Shown: positions 8,937 to 17,365 of the stretch, one piece after another | How the letters are laid out: each line of letters starts with the position of its first letter | How positions within the stretch are numbered: the first letter of the stretch is position 1 | Assembly: GCF_022352215.1 (NCBI RefSeq) | Contig: NZ_JAKRWF010000004.1 | Coordinates: forward strand, 62,001 to 126,000 | DNA length: 64,000 bases | Reading direction: 5' to 3' | Source of the DNA: Flavihumibacter cheonanensis | GTDB lineage: Bacteria > Bacteroidota > Bacteroidia > Chitinophagales > Chitinophagaceae | Notes under the pieces: generated by a model | What the model saw: the letters and a program-made list of their open reading frames with translations, nothing else | The model's database searches: none | Told to the model about the DNA's origin: nothing | Position numbers and translations under genes: made by a program

Positions 8937-10157
8937 TTGAATTTTCTATTCGCCTGGCGCTATTTCAAATCGAAGAAATCCACCAATGCCATCAATATCA
9001 TTGCCTGGGTAAGCGTTGTGGCAGTGGTAGTAGGTACCGCCTCCCTGATTGTGGTACTGAGTGTGTTCAACGGGTTCGAAGACCTGGTGAAATCTCTGTA
9101 TGCCACTTTTTATACCGAGTTAAAGATTGTTCCTGCCGAGGGCAAATTGCTCCGTCTCACACCGCAGCAGGAAACTGCTATTGCCCGGATTCCAGGAATT
9201 AAAGCACGGTCGAAAGTGGTGGAGGAAAAAGCCCTGTTGCAAAATGGCGAAGCGCAAACCATTGTTTATTTGAAAGGGGTGGACAGCCAGTACACCAGCG
9301 TAACTACCATGGCTGATTATGTAAAAGTGGGGGAGTTTAACCTGGGTACAGCAGATCAACCCCGGGCTATTTTAGGCGTTGGGGTGGAGTCTGCGCTGGG
9401 CTTATGGAGTGATCGTGAATTGTTACCCGTTACCGCCTACCTGCCCAAACGCGGAGCAGGCATCAATGTGTCTGACCCGATGTCGGCACTTATTGCAGAA
9501 AACCTGCGAACAGCTGGTGCATTTGCGGTTCAGCAGGAGTTTGATAATAAATATGTCCTTACCAACCTGGATTTCATGAAGAGGCTGCTCAGCCTGGAGC
9601 CGGATGTATATGGCGGGGTGGAAATCGCCCTTCAGCCTGGTGCAGATGAAAAAGACATCATACAAAACCTGGAAAAACTGCTGGGTAAAAACTACACGGT
9701 TTTGAGCAGGTACCAGCAAAACCAGGGACTTTACAGTGTTATGCAGATGGAGAAATGGGTGATTTATATCTTGCTATCCCTGATCCTGGTAGTGGCGGCC
9801 TTTACCATGATTGGCTCCCTGACCATGCTGGTGCTGGAAAAACAGAAAGATATCCAGGTATTAAAAGCCATGGGTGCTTCCTCCGGAAGGATTCAGGGAA
9901 TCTTTATCAGTGAAGGTTTTTTGCTGGCGGGCATTGGAGCGGGGGTGGGTATGGCATTGGCGTTACTAATCTGCTGGGCACAGCAAAAATTTGAATTGAT
10001 CAAGTTGGAAGGTGGCAGTTTTGTCATCAATCATTACCCGGTAAAGCTCATGTGGCCAGATTTTTTACTGGTAAGTGCAACCGTAGTGCTGGTCGCCTTC
10101 CTGGCATCCTGGCTGCCGGCCCGGAAAGCTGCTGCCTCCAATATGGAGCTGGGTTAA
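8937..10157 (+). CDS. ABC transporter permease, LolC/FtsX type
   Basis: 406-aa inner-membrane permease with the MacB/LolC plan: one N-terminal helix (NAINIIAWVSVVAVVVGTASLIVVLSV), a periplasmic domain of about 220 residues and three C-terminal FtsX helices from about residue 275. LolC/E proteins extract lipoproteins from the inner membrane with the LolD ATPase. No ATPase gene is adjacent, so it must be encoded elsewhere. The start is TTG at 8937; it gives the family-typical NFLFAWRYFKSKKSTNAINII beginning and no ATG lies nearby. Its 3' end overlaps the convergent transketolase gene by 4 nt. Confidence 0.88.
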   Translation: MNFLFAWRYFKSKKSTNAINIIAWVSVVAVVVGTASLIVVLSVFNGFEDLVKSLYATFYTELKIVPAEGKLLRLTPQQETAIARIPGIKARSKVVEEKALLQNGEAQTIVYLKGVDSQYTSVTTMADYVKVGEFNLGTADQPRAILGVGVESALGLWSDRELLPVTAYLPKRGAGINVSDPMSALIAENLRTAGAFAVQQEFDNKYVLTNLDFMKRLLSLEPDVYGGVEIALQPGADEKDIIQNLEKLLGKNYTVLSRYQQNQGLYSVMQMEKWVIYILLSLILVVAAFTMIGSLTMLVLEKQKDIQVLKAMGASSGRIQGIFISEGFLLAGIGAGVGMALALLICWAQQKFELIKLEGGSFVINHYPVKLMWPDFLLVSATVVLVAFLASWLPARKAAASNMELG

Positions 10158-10990
10158 TAATCACCCAGTGTTTCCGGAAGCTGAGCAAGTGCTTTTGCCA
10201 GTTGTTCATCATTAGGCGCGATGCCATGCCACTCGTGGCTGCCTTCCATGAAATCTACCCCTGCTCCCATGCCGGTTTTCATCAGAATCACAATGGGTTT
10301 CCCTTTGCCAGTAAGTGTTTTAGCTTTTTCCAGCATAGCTACCACTGCATCTACATCATTTCCCTTTTCGAGAATCAATACTTCCCAACCGAAAGCTTCA
10401 AATTTTTTATCGAGCTCACCCAGGTCCATCACTTTTTTGGTGCTGCCGTCAATCTGCTGACCGTTCCAGTCAATAGTGGAGATCAGGTTATCCACTTTAT
10501 GATGGGCAGCAAACATGGCTGCTTCCCAGTTTTGACCTTCATCCAGTTCACCATCTCCGTGCAGGGAGAATACCAGGTGAGGATCCTTGTTCAGTTTTTT
10601 TGCAAGTGCTGCCCCTATTGCCACACTCATTCCCTGTCCCAATGAGCCACTGGCAATCCGGATTCCAGGAAGGTGTTCGTGGGTGGCAGGGTGACCCTGA
10701 AGACGACTGTTCAGTTTGCGGAATGTGGAAAGTTCTTTGATATCAAAATAACCGGCGCGTGCCAGGGTGGAATAATATACCGGAGAAATATGTCCGTTTG
10801 AAAGAAAGAACAAATCCTCCTTATGACCATCCATGCTGAATTCAGGATGGTGCTTCATGACCTTGAAATAAAGCGCGGTAAAATAGTCCGTGCATCCCAA
10901 AGAGCCGCCAGGGTGACCACTGGAAGCGCCATGCACCATCCGTACAATATCTCTTCTGATCTGCGAAGCGATTTCCTGTAAACTGGCCAT
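10154..10990 (-). CDS. Transketolase, N-terminal subunit
   Basis: 278-aa thiamine-diphosphate-binding half of a split transketolase, from the ATG at 10990 (a TTG two codons upstream is less likely). Motifs are HGASSGHPGGSLG near the N-terminus, SGSLGQGMSVAIGAAL and the ThDP motif GDGELDEGQNWEAAM. The pyrimidine-binding C-terminal half is usually an adjacent gene, but here the flanks are the LolC-type permease and, divergently, a WecA-type transferase. The partner must be elsewhere. Role: pentose phosphate interconversion in the cytoplasm. A perfect -7 element lies 17 nt upstream. Confidence 0.9.
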   Translation of the reverse strand: MASLQEIASQIRRDIVRMVHGASSGHPGGSLGCTDYFTALYFKVMKHHPEFSMDGHKEDLFFLSNGHISPVYYSTLARAGYFDIKELSTFRKLNSRLQGHPATHEHLPGIRIASGSLGQGMSVAIGAALAKKLNKDPHLVFSLHGDGELDEGQNWEAAMFAAHHKVDNLISTIDWNGQQIDGSTKKVMDLGELDKKFEAFGWEVLILEKGNDVDAVVAMLEKAKTLTGKGKPIVILMKTGMGAGVDFMEGSHEWHGIAPNDEQLAKALAQLPETLGDY

Positions 10991-11007
10991 ATTCAAAAAT
11001 TGTGGAG

Positions 11008-11015
11008 CAAATCTA
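11008..11015 (-). promoter_or_regulatory. Candidate -7 promoter element for the transketolase gene
   Basis: The minus strand reads TAGATTTG (exact TAnnTTTG), 17 nt before the ATG at 10990. No convincing -33 element is seen. Confidence 0.45.
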
Positions 11016-11131
11016 ACTTTTTTGACCCGATCTTTACAGGAGGATAAGACTAAACAGGGCTTTTTTTCGTTTATAGTCCAGGGTACGATTTTTTAAGGAG
11101 CAGATCATCTCCAAACCGGAAACAGCAGCAC

Positions 11132-12259
11132 ATGTTTGACGTCGTTTTATCATTAACCATCGCCTTTACGATAACCTTTCTGGCTATTCCTGTAATCATT
11201 CGGGTGGCCGCCATGAAGAAGATCTACGATATTCCGGATGAACGAAAAATTCACCAGGCAGCTATTCCGGCCCTGGGGGGATTGGGGATTTTTGCCGGAT
11301 TTCTGTTTTCCGTATTGCTGATCGCCAATTTCCAGGAAAGTAAAAATCTTCAATTTTACCTGGCTGCTGCAGTGGTAATCTTTTATATGGGATTGAAAGA
11401 TGATATCATCATCATTTCACCGGTAAAAAAATTCATTGGGCAGGTACTGGCTGCATTTATCATCATTTATTACGGCGGACTTCAGATTCACAGTATGCAG
11501 GGTTTCCTGGGGGTGAACGAATTGCCGGAATCATTCAGTCTGCTTTTTACTTATCTGACAGCAATCGTGGTAATGAATTCGTTCAACCTGATTGATGGGG
11601 TAGATGGACTGGCGGGTAGCCTGGGACTGTTATGTACCACAGTATTTGGAACCTATTTTGTGTTGACGGGACATTTACCGGAAGCCGTAATGGCATTCGC
11701 AATGGCTGGCGCACTCCTGGCATTTCTGATATTCAATTTTCAACCGGCCAGAATTTTTATGGGAGACACCGGATCATTGCTGATCGGCCTGGTAAATGCA
11801 GTGTTGGTGGTGAAATTCATTAATGTGGCCATGGAGCCGGAACAGGCATTTTCAGTACAAGCCGCTCCTGCATTGGGCTTTGGTATCCTGATCATACCCC
11901 TGATGGATACGCTGCGGGTTTTTGGCATCCGGATCCTGCATCGTCGTTCTCCTTTTTCCCCAGACCGAAATCATATTCACCATTTATTGCTGGATTTGGG
12001 CCTATCGCACCGAGCAATAGCCATTACCCTTACATCGCTAAATGCAGTTGTCATTGCAATTGGATTTTACCTGCAGGAGCTGGGAACAACGGCATTAATG
12101 GCTCTGTTTTTTGGCATCTTCTTCAGTATTATTGGCCTCCTCTATCTGGTGAGAAAACGCAGGCCGCAATTATTTGTTGGTCCCACCAATGAGATACTGA
12201 AACAATCCGGCGGCAAGCTGGTTCCGCTTTCGGAAAACCCACTGATGGAGAAGAAATAA
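11132..12259 (+). CDS. Undecaprenyl-phosphate sugar-1-phosphate transferase (WecA/TagO/MraY family)
   Basis: 375-aa polytopic inner-membrane enzyme with about 10-11 helices. It transfers a HexNAc-1-phosphate from UDP-sugar to undecaprenyl phosphate, the first step of O-antigen, capsule or similar glycan synthesis. Seen are DERKIHQAAIPALGGLGIF near the N-terminus, the catalytic loop NSFNLIDGVDGLAG (residues about 149-162), FMGDTGSLLIGL, and the WecA-type His motif HRRSPFSPDRNHIHHLLL. That motif separates this branch from MraY. It starts at an ATG after a 140-nt divergent intergenic region and is followed by frr. Confidence 0.9.
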   Translation: MFDVVLSLTIAFTITFLAIPVIIRVAAMKKIYDIPDERKIHQAAIPALGGLGIFAGFLFSVLLIANFQESKNLQFYLAAAVVIFYMGLKDDIIIISPVKKFIGQVLAAFIIIYYGGLQIHSMQGFLGVNELPESFSLLFTYLTAIVVMNSFNLIDGVDGLAGSLGLLCTTVFGTYFVLTGHLPEAVMAFAMAGALLAFLIFNFQPARIFMGDTGSLLIGLVNAVLVVKFINVAMEPEQAFSVQAAPALGFGILIIPLMDTLRVFGIRILHRRSPFSPDRNHIHHLLLDLGLSHRAIAITLTSLNAVVIAIGFYLQELGTTALMALFFGIFFSIIGLLYLVRKRRPQLFVGPTNEILKQSGGKLVPLSENPLMEKK

Positions 12260-12270
12260 TTCCATTTCCT

Positions 12271-12278
12271 TAGTTTTG
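12271..12278 (+). promoter_or_regulatory. Candidate -7 promoter element for frr
   Basis: TAGTTTTG, an exact TAnnTTTG match, lies 18 nt before the frr ATG and 11 nt after the WecA-type stop. frr may therefore have its own promoter with a leader of roughly 12 nt. Confidence 0.45.
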
Positions 12279-12296
12279 CCCGAATAATTTTATAGC

Positions 12297-12860
12297 ATGA
12301 CCGAAGAATTATCCATGATCCTGGACGATGCCAGTGATTCCATGAAAAAAGCGATCAATCACCTGGAAGTGGAGCTTGTTAAGATTAGGGCCGGTAAAGC
12401 CAATCCACAGATGTTGGATGGTATCGTGGTAGATTATTATGGTTCGCCAACACCGATTGGCCAGGTTGCCAATATAACGGCGGCGGATGCACGAACGCTT
12501 ACCATTCAGCCCTGGGAGAAAAATATGCTGCAGCCGATTGAGCGGGCAATTATCAATTCTAACCTTGGTATCAATCCCCAGAATGACGGAACCATGATCC
12601 GGATGTTTTTACCTCCTCTGACTGAAGAGCGTCGCCGGGAGCTTGTTAAAAGATGTAATGGTGAAGGAGAACAATCCAAGGTAGCGATCCGCAGTATTCG
12701 CCGGGATGCCATAGAGCAAATTAAAAAATTGCAGAAAGACGGTTTGAGTGAAGATGCTGCAAAAGATGCGGAAAAAGAGGTTCAGGAGCTGACCGACAGG
12801 CATATTGCCCTGGTGGAAAAACATCTGGCGCAGAAAGAGAAAGAAATCATGGCGGTATAA
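12297..12860 (+). CDS. frr: Ribosome recycling factor
   Basis: 187-aa two-domain protein that, with EF-G, splits the post-termination ribosome. Recognised from MKKAINHLEVELVKIRAGKA near the N-terminus, the domain II segment VDYYGSPTPIGQVANI and the domain I helix FLPPLTEERRRELVKR, at the standard length. ATG start. Its stop lies 1 nt from the stop of the convergent DMT transporter gene. Frequently in Bacteroidota frr neighbours pyrH; here it follows a WecA-type gene instead. Confidence 0.96.
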   Translation: MTEELSMILDDASDSMKKAINHLEVELVKIRAGKANPQMLDGIVVDYYGSPTPIGQVANITAADARTLTIQPWEKNMLQPIERAIINSNLGINPQNDGTMIRMFLPPLTEERRRELVKRCNGEGEQSKVAIRSIRRDAIEQIKKLQKDGLSEDAAKDAEKEVQELTDRHIALVEKHLAQKEKEIMAV

Positions 12861-12861
12861 G

Positions 12862-13737
12862 TCATTTATTCCGGTTCACCAGGTAAACCCCGGCGAGAAT
12901 GATCAGCAGGCAGCCAACCTGCGCCAGGGTGATGGATTCTCCGAAAAGCAATCCCCACCCAATCGCTACAAAGGGAATACCATAGGTAACCAGGGAGGCG
13001 AACAAAGTTCCGGCCCTCTTCACCAGCATGTAAAAAATGATGGAGGCGAGGGCCGTTCCCATTACACCCAGTACTACCGCAGAACCCGTAGCCATCCACC
13101 AGGTTCCATTATCAGGGAGCCTATCCATTTCAAAATAACCGGTCTTCCAGAGAACTGCCAGAGAAGGCGGAATCAGGCAGGCAAAAGCAAAGGAAGCGAT
13201 ACTAACAGAACCAATTCCTTTCAGGTGCCGGGCCACCATATTCACATTAATCCCATAACACAGGGTAGCAAGGATAACAAGGGAAGAGTAGGAGAGATAA
13301 CTCAGTTCCAGTTTTCCGCGAACCAGGAATAGCATGCAGAGGCCGATAAATCCAAGCACAACCCCTGCAATTTTTGCCGCGTTGATTTGCAATTGGAAAA
13401 ACAATGCACCAATACTGATGGTAAACATAGGCGTCAGCGCATTCAATATACCTGCCAGGGAACTATCGATTTTTGTTTCGGCAATGCAAAAGAAAAAAGC
13501 CGGGAAAAAACTGCCCAGGAATCCGGAAAGTACCACCATTCCGATTTTTTCGCGGGGGATTTCACGAAACGATTTCAGCGCCATGGGAAGCAGTATCAGT
13601 CCACCACTCAACATCCGGATGGCGGCCACCTGGTAAGCTGAAAGTGCTTCCATGCCGGCTTTCATCAAAATAAAGGAGCTGCCCCAGATGAGTGCAAGCG
13701 CGGTAAAAAGAAACCAGTTCAGCAATTTTGGAGACAT
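12862..13737 (-). CDS. DMT superfamily transporter (EamA)
   Basis: 291-aa inner-membrane protein with ten predicted helices in two EamA repeats. The first begins LFTALALIWGSSFILMKAGM and the second YGINVNMVARHLKGIG. Members export metabolites or amino acids, or import them; substrate unknown here. It starts at the ATG at 13737, and an exact -7 element lies only 4 nt upstream, which implies a leaderless or near-leaderless transcript. It is divergent from mscL. Confidence 0.9.
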   Translation of the reverse strand: MSPKLLNWFLFTALALIWGSSFILMKAGMEALSAYQVAAIRMLSGGLILLPMALKSFREIPREKIGMVVLSGFLGSFFPAFFFCIAETKIDSSLAGILNALTPMFTISIGALFFQLQINAAKIAGVVLGFIGLCMLFLVRGKLELSYLSYSSLVILATLCYGINVNMVARHLKGIGSVSIASFAFACLIPPSLAVLWKTGYFEMDRLPDNGTWWMATGSAVVLGVMGTALASIIFYMLVKRAGTLFASLVTYGIPFVAIGWGLLFGESITLAQVGCLLIILAGVYLVNRNK

Positions 13738-13741
13738 CCGG

Positions 13742-13749
13742 CAAAAATA
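13742..13749 (-). promoter_or_regulatory. -7 element 4 nt from the DMT transporter start
   Basis: The minus strand reads TATTTTTG (exact TAnnTTTG), with only 4 nt between it and the ATG. Transcription would start at or next to the start codon. Confidence 0.5.
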
Positions 13750-13795
13750 TTTATCTTAATCACATATTTAGACAGATAACCAAAAACAACTCATT

Positions 13796-14206
13796 ATGGG
13801 ATTTTTCTCTGACTTTAAAGCATTCGCCACAAAAGGCAACCTGGTGGATGTAGCCATCGGTTTCCTGATGGGTACAGCATTTACGAAATTGGTTGGTTCA
13901 TTTACTGAGGGGTTGATTGCTCCTATTCTGGGATTGATCACCGGCGGTAAAGATTTTTCCAAAATGGTTGTTACCATCAAGGAAGCGCAACTGGATGCCA
14001 ATAATGTGGTGATTCAGGAAGCAATAACATTTAAGTATGGAGCTTTTCTGACATCCCTGCTTGATTTCATTATTGTTGCATTTGTTTGTTATGTTTTCAT
14101 CAAAGCTATACTCCGCAGGCCGCCTGTGCCGCCAGCACCACCTGCCGGACCAACACCTACAGAATCCTTGCTGATGGAAATCCGCGATGAACTGAAGAAG
14201 AAATAA
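13796..14206 (+). CDS. mscL: Large-conductance mechanosensitive channel
   Basis: 136-aa inner-membrane pore that opens under extreme membrane tension to release solutes in osmotic downshock; a homopentamer in known members. The family signature is clear: N-terminal FKAFATKGNLVDVAIGFLMGTAF forming S1 and TM1, a periplasmic loop, then TM2 (FLTSLLDFIIVAFVCYVFI) and a C-terminal helical bundle (ESLLMEIRDELKKK) after a proline-rich linker. ATG start. A strong terminator follows directly. Confidence 0.96.
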   Translation: MGFFSDFKAFATKGNLVDVAIGFLMGTAFTKLVGSFTEGLIAPILGLITGGKDFSKMVVTIKEAQLDANNVVIQEAITFKYGAFLTSLLDFIIVAFVCYVFIKAILRRPPVPPAPPAGPTPTESLLMEIRDELKKK

Positions 14207-14231
14207 AAATTCTTCTATATATATTTGCAAG

Positions 14232-14263
14232 GGCATTTTGACGTTCTCAAAATGCCTTTTTTT
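14232..14263 (+). terminator. Rho-independent terminator of mscL
   Basis: GGCATTTTGA (14232-14241) and TCAAAATGCC (14247-14256) form a perfect 10-bp stem with a 5-nt loop, followed by seven T residues. Confidence 0.9.
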
Positions 14264-14271
14264 ATAAACTA

Positions 14272-15324
14272 ATGAATGAGATAATGACTATGAAAAAAAC
14301 CATGACCCTGTTTTGCGGATTTTTTTTGCTGGCCGGGTCGTTATTAGCCCAGGATGCAACTGTAAGCGGACTCAAAAAAAGTGCGGAAAGAGCCACTTAT
14401 GATGATACCACTTATAAGTACAATGCAAAGGGCTGGCGCAAAGGCGGCCTGTTTAACCTGAACCTGGCGCAGGGTAGTGCCCGCAACTGGGCTGCAGGTG
14501 CAGAACGTTCTTCCATTTCAGTAGCGGGCTATTCCACACTTTTTGCCAATAAGAAAAAAGGCAAGTTCTTCTGGGATAATACCCTGGATCTCGGATATGC
14601 GGTACAGCGAACCAGTTCAGTGGGGACTCGTAAAACCGATGATAAAATTGATTTTTACAGCAAAATCGGGCAAAAAATCAATGAAAAATGGGCGGTTGTA
14701 GGAGTATATAATCTGCGTACCCAGATGACCGATGGGTATGATTACGATTATCTGGGTAAAGGTATTCGTCGCCGCATATCCGGACTCTTTGCTCCTGCTT
14801 ATATGCTGATTTCTCCGGGTATTGAATGGAAGCCTGCTTCTTACTTTAGTGTGATGTTGTCGCCAATATCCGCAAGATGGGTAATTGTGAGTAATGATCC
14901 CAATAGCTATTATTATGAAAACGGTCAGATTCCCTTACCAGATGGGGGGCAGGAAACCCCACTGGCGGCGCTGTATGGCGTAAACCCCAACAGGAAAGTG
15001 GCCATGGAAGCAGGAGCTTATTTGTCAGCCAATTTTTTTAAAGAAGTGATCAAGAATGTATCGTATAAGTCGAGGCTTGACCTGTTCTCCAACTATGCAG
15101 GCAAGCGGGACCCAATTACCGACGCAAAAATCAGTGCTGAACCCAGGAATATCGATGTATTCTGGACCAATAGCATCGCGATGAAAGTGAATAAGTTCCT
15201 GAGCGTGACTTATAACCTTGATCTTATATATGATGATGATGTGAAGCAGTTCGGACCGAACGGAAATTCCCCTGGTACCCAGGTAAGGTCCTTGTTGGGA
15301 GTCGGTTTATCAGCAAAATTTTAA
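14272..15324 (+). CDS. DUF3078 family outer-envelope protein
   Basis: 350 aa from the first ATG. The ATG at 14290 gives the cleaner signal peptide (MKKTMTLFCGFFLLAGSLLAQ) and is probably the true start. The mature part begins with a Trp-containing motif (GWRKGGLFNLNLAQGSARNWAAG) typical of DUF3078 proteins. It continues as alternating beta-strands and ends in an aromatic residue (VGLSAKF), so it is probably an outer-membrane beta-barrel. Function is unknown for the family. The mscL terminator immediately upstream makes it a separate unit. Confidence 0.85.
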   Translation: MNEIMTMKKTMTLFCGFFLLAGSLLAQDATVSGLKKSAERATYDDTTYKYNAKGWRKGGLFNLNLAQGSARNWAAGAERSSISVAGYSTLFANKKKGKFFWDNTLDLGYAVQRTSSVGTRKTDDKIDFYSKIGQKINEKWAVVGVYNLRTQMTDGYDYDYLGKGIRRRISGLFAPAYMLISPGIEWKPASYFSVMLSPISARWVIVSNDPNSYYYENGQIPLPDGGQETPLAALYGVNPNRKVAMEAGAYLSANFFKEVIKNVSYKSRLDLFSNYAGKRDPITDAKISAEPRNIDVFWTNSIAMKVNKFLSVTYNLDLIYDDDVKQFGPNGNSPGTQVRSLLGVGLSAKF

Positions 15325-15340
15325 GTTTCGTATCTTTCGC

Positions 15341-15372
15341 GCTTCCCGGGTTTCCCGGGAAGCTTAATTTTT
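15341..15372 (+). terminator. Hairpin between the DUF3078 gene and scpA (terminator or scpA leader)
   Basis: GCTTCCCGGG (15341-15350) and CCCGGGAAGC (15354-15363) form a perfect GC-rich 10-bp stem with a TTT loop, followed by TTAATTTTT. A near-consensus -7 element (TATCTTTC, 15331-15338) precedes it, so the hairpin may instead sit at the 5' end of the scpA mRNA. Confidence 0.7.
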
Positions 15373-15379
15373 GTGAAGT

Positions 15380-16168
15380 ATGGCCGCGCAGCAACCCTCT
15401 TACCAGATCAAATTGCCGCAGTTCGAAGGACCCTTTGACCTGTTGTTGTTCTTTATTGAGCGGGATGAACTCGATATCTATAATATTCCGATTACCCGGA
15501 TCATCAATGATTTCCTGGATTTCATTCATGGCCAGGAGAAACTCAATATTGAGTTATCCAGTGAATTTATATTGTTTGTATCAACCCTGATGCGGATCAA
15601 GGCCAAGATGCTCTTGCCGCGCAAGGAAATGGATGCACAAGGGAATGAGATTGATCCACGCCAGGAATTGGTAGATAAACTGCTCGAATACAGAAAATAC
15701 AAGCAGGCTGCAGCTGAACTGGCAGAGATGGAAGCGGTACGAATGCTGATGGTGAAACGAGGCAATGCCCACAAGGAGTTGAGCCATATCGGCGAAGAAG
15801 CCAGTGAAGGATCAGAGATCCAGCAGATCACTTTATTCAAACTAATGAAGTCGTTTGAAAAAGTGATGCAGAAAGTTTATGATCGTAACAACAAACCGGT
15901 GCATACTGTGGTGCAATACAATTACACCATGGAGAAAAGCCGGGAGAGTGTGTTGGATATCTGTCGCACTAAAAAGACCATGAGTTTTGAAAAACTCTTT
16001 GAAGTTTGCGAGAACCGCATTCACGCCATTTTTACCTTCCTGAGTATGCTGGAGCTCGTTCAGCAGAAATACATGCGCCTGATTGTTGGCGAGGGCCGCA
16101 ATAATTTCATCGTAGAATGGAATGAGGAGCGGGAGGAAGATGTCAATGATTTTTTATTGCAGTCGTAG
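15380..16168 (+). CDS. scpA: Segregation and condensation protein A
   Basis: 262-aa kleisin subunit that bridges SMC heads and, with ScpB, forms the bacterial condensin used in chromosome segregation. The N-terminal signature YQIKLPQFEGPFDLLLFFIE is followed by the LDIYNIPITRIINDFLDFI region, a charged middle (LMRIKAKMLLP) and the winged-helix C-terminus (FTFLSMLELVQQKYMRL). Length is normal. It starts at an ATG 8 nt after a strong hairpin. scpB is not in the window. Confidence 0.95.
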   Translation: MAAQQPSYQIKLPQFEGPFDLLLFFIERDELDIYNIPITRIINDFLDFIHGQEKLNIELSSEFILFVSTLMRIKAKMLLPRKEMDAQGNEIDPRQELVDKLLEYRKYKQAAAELAEMEAVRMLMVKRGNAHKELSHIGEEASEGSEIQQITLFKLMKSFEKVMQKVYDRNNKPVHTVVQYNYTMEKSRESVLDICRTKKTMSFEKLFEVCENRIHAIFTFLSMLELVQQKYMRLIVGEGRNNFIVEWNEEREEDVNDFLLQS

Positions 16169-16193
16169 TCACTATCTAAAAGGGAAGTAGCTG

Positions 16194-16210
16194 TTTACTT
16201 AGTAAGTAAA
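16194..16210. promoter_or_regulatory. Perfect 17-bp palindrome, candidate operator upstream of the DJ-1/PfpI gene
   Basis: TTTACTTA-G-TAAGTAAA is an exact 8-1-8 inverted repeat, 68 nt before the ATG at 16279 and about 24 nt upstream of a near-consensus -7 element (CAAATTTG, 16234-16241). It would therefore cover the -33 region. The TTAC/GTAA arms resemble sites bound by HxlR-type winged-helix regulators (inference). No such regulator gene is adjacent. Confidence 0.55.
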
Positions 16211-16278
16211 TCAGGAAAAATGATGAGATGTATCAAATTTGGTACTATTCATCCTATTCATTGATTTAACTAACAAGT

Positions 16279-17043
16279 ATGAACAATCTAAAAGAAAGGC
16301 AACGCTATGTCCATCCTCATGGTACTTCCACAAAAGGTAAGATCTTAATGGTGGCCAGTTCGCCGGCAGTTTCCAGTCAAACCGGTTGGCCAATTGGATT
16401 TTGGGCTGCGGAACTCACACATCCTATGTGGGTATTTGAAGAAGCAGGGTATGAAATTGAATTGGTTTCCACGGAAGGTGGGAAACTGGAAATGGACGGT
16501 TATTCCAACCCCACAGATGCCAGTGGTTATTCTACAAACGATATCATATCATTGGGTTACCTGCAGAAGCCTGAATTTAACCATCTACTGGAGCATACCA
16601 AAAAACTGACAGATGTAAATCACAAGGATTATGTTGCTATTTTTCTGGTAGGCGGACAAGGCCCGATGTATACATTCAGAGGTAATGCCGGATTACAGCA
16701 ACTGTTTGTTTCGTTTTATGAAGCAGGTAAGCCGGCGGCAGCTGTTTGCCATTCCACTACGCTATTATTAGAAGCCAAAACATCAGACGGAGAACTGTTG
16801 GTTAAAGGCAAAACCTGGACAGGTTTTGCAAATGCGGAGGAGGACTTCGCAGATGCTGCAGTAGGAATAAAAATTCAACCTTACCGAATTGAAGAGGAAG
16901 CCAGGAACATAACAGGAACAACATTTAAAGTAGCTGCTCCATTTACTTCGTATGCTATTCAGGATGGTAATCTGGTAACGGGCCAACAACAAAATTCAGG
17001 AGCTGCAGCTGCAGAACTGGTGGTAGAACTCTTAAGTAAATAG
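16279..17043 (+). CDS. DJ-1/PfpI family protein (class I glutamine-amidotransferase-like, Hsp31-type)
   Basis: 254-aa cytoplasmic protein of the DJ-1/PfpI superfamily. The conserved elements are KGKILMVASSPA at the first strand, the Hsp31-like TGWPIGFWAAELTHP segment, an acidic-residue region (YEIELVSTEGGK) and the nucleophile elbow AAVCHSTTLLL with the reactive Cys. Relatives act as glyoxalase III, deglycase-like or chaperone proteins, often under stress control. The exact reaction is not decidable from sequence. A perfect palindrome upstream suggests repressor control. The 3' end faces a truncated L,D-transpeptidase gene. Confidence 0.9.
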   Translation: MNNLKERQRYVHPHGTSTKGKILMVASSPAVSSQTGWPIGFWAAELTHPMWVFEEAGYEIELVSTEGGKLEMDGYSNPTDASGYSTNDIISLGYLQKPEFNHLLEHTKKLTDVNHKDYVAIFLVGGQGPMYTFRGNAGLQQLFVSFYEAGKPAAAVCHSTTLLLEAKTSDGELLVKGKTWTGFANAEEDFADAAVGIKIQPYRIEEEARNITGTTFKVAAPFTSYAIQDGNLVTGQQQNSGAAAAELVVELLSK

Positions 17044-17365
17044 CTGTAAACGGAATTGGTTCTTTAGGGGTACATATGTAAAAGGAGGGGTATAACCAGA
17101 GTTTATTGCAGCGGCCATGAGTTACCAATCCTGTTTTTTCAATTGAATTATTGGCCAAATTATAAATAACAAATCTTGCCAGGCCGGATCCTTCTATCAT
17201 ATCCACCAAAAAAGCAAGCTGATCATTATATCCATGCTGTTTGGCAAATTTTTTTAGTGCTGAAGCCTGTTGGTTAAGCCTGGAAGTGAAATTATCCAGC
17301 GAACTTCCTGATAGTACCAGCAAGGATAAACTGATCAATATTAATTTAAAAAACATAGCCTGCAT
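17044..17365 (-). pseudogene. Truncated L,D-transpeptidase (YkuD_2-like), N-terminal remnant
   Basis: From the ATG at 17365 (or 17356) the minus strand encodes a signal-like segment (FFKLILISLSLLVLSG) and then FLVDMIEGSGLARFVIYNL and KTGLVTHGRCNKLWL. This matches the N-terminal third of the Bacteroidota murein L,D-transpeptidase-like family, where a catalytic domain with SHSCV-type Cys should follow. After about residue 91 the similarity stops, and the frame runs antisense into the DJ-1 gene. No catalytic domain is present, so this is a remnant. The start codons also lie within the terminator hairpin of the upstream gene. The family assignment is from memory of motifs and is moderate. Confidence 0.55.

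Noticed and set aside
16955-17043. Continuation of the L,D-transpeptidase frame into the DJ-1 gene as a real protein end
   Set aside because: This part is antisense to conserved DJ-1 coding sequence and has no similarity to the transpeptidase catalytic domain.
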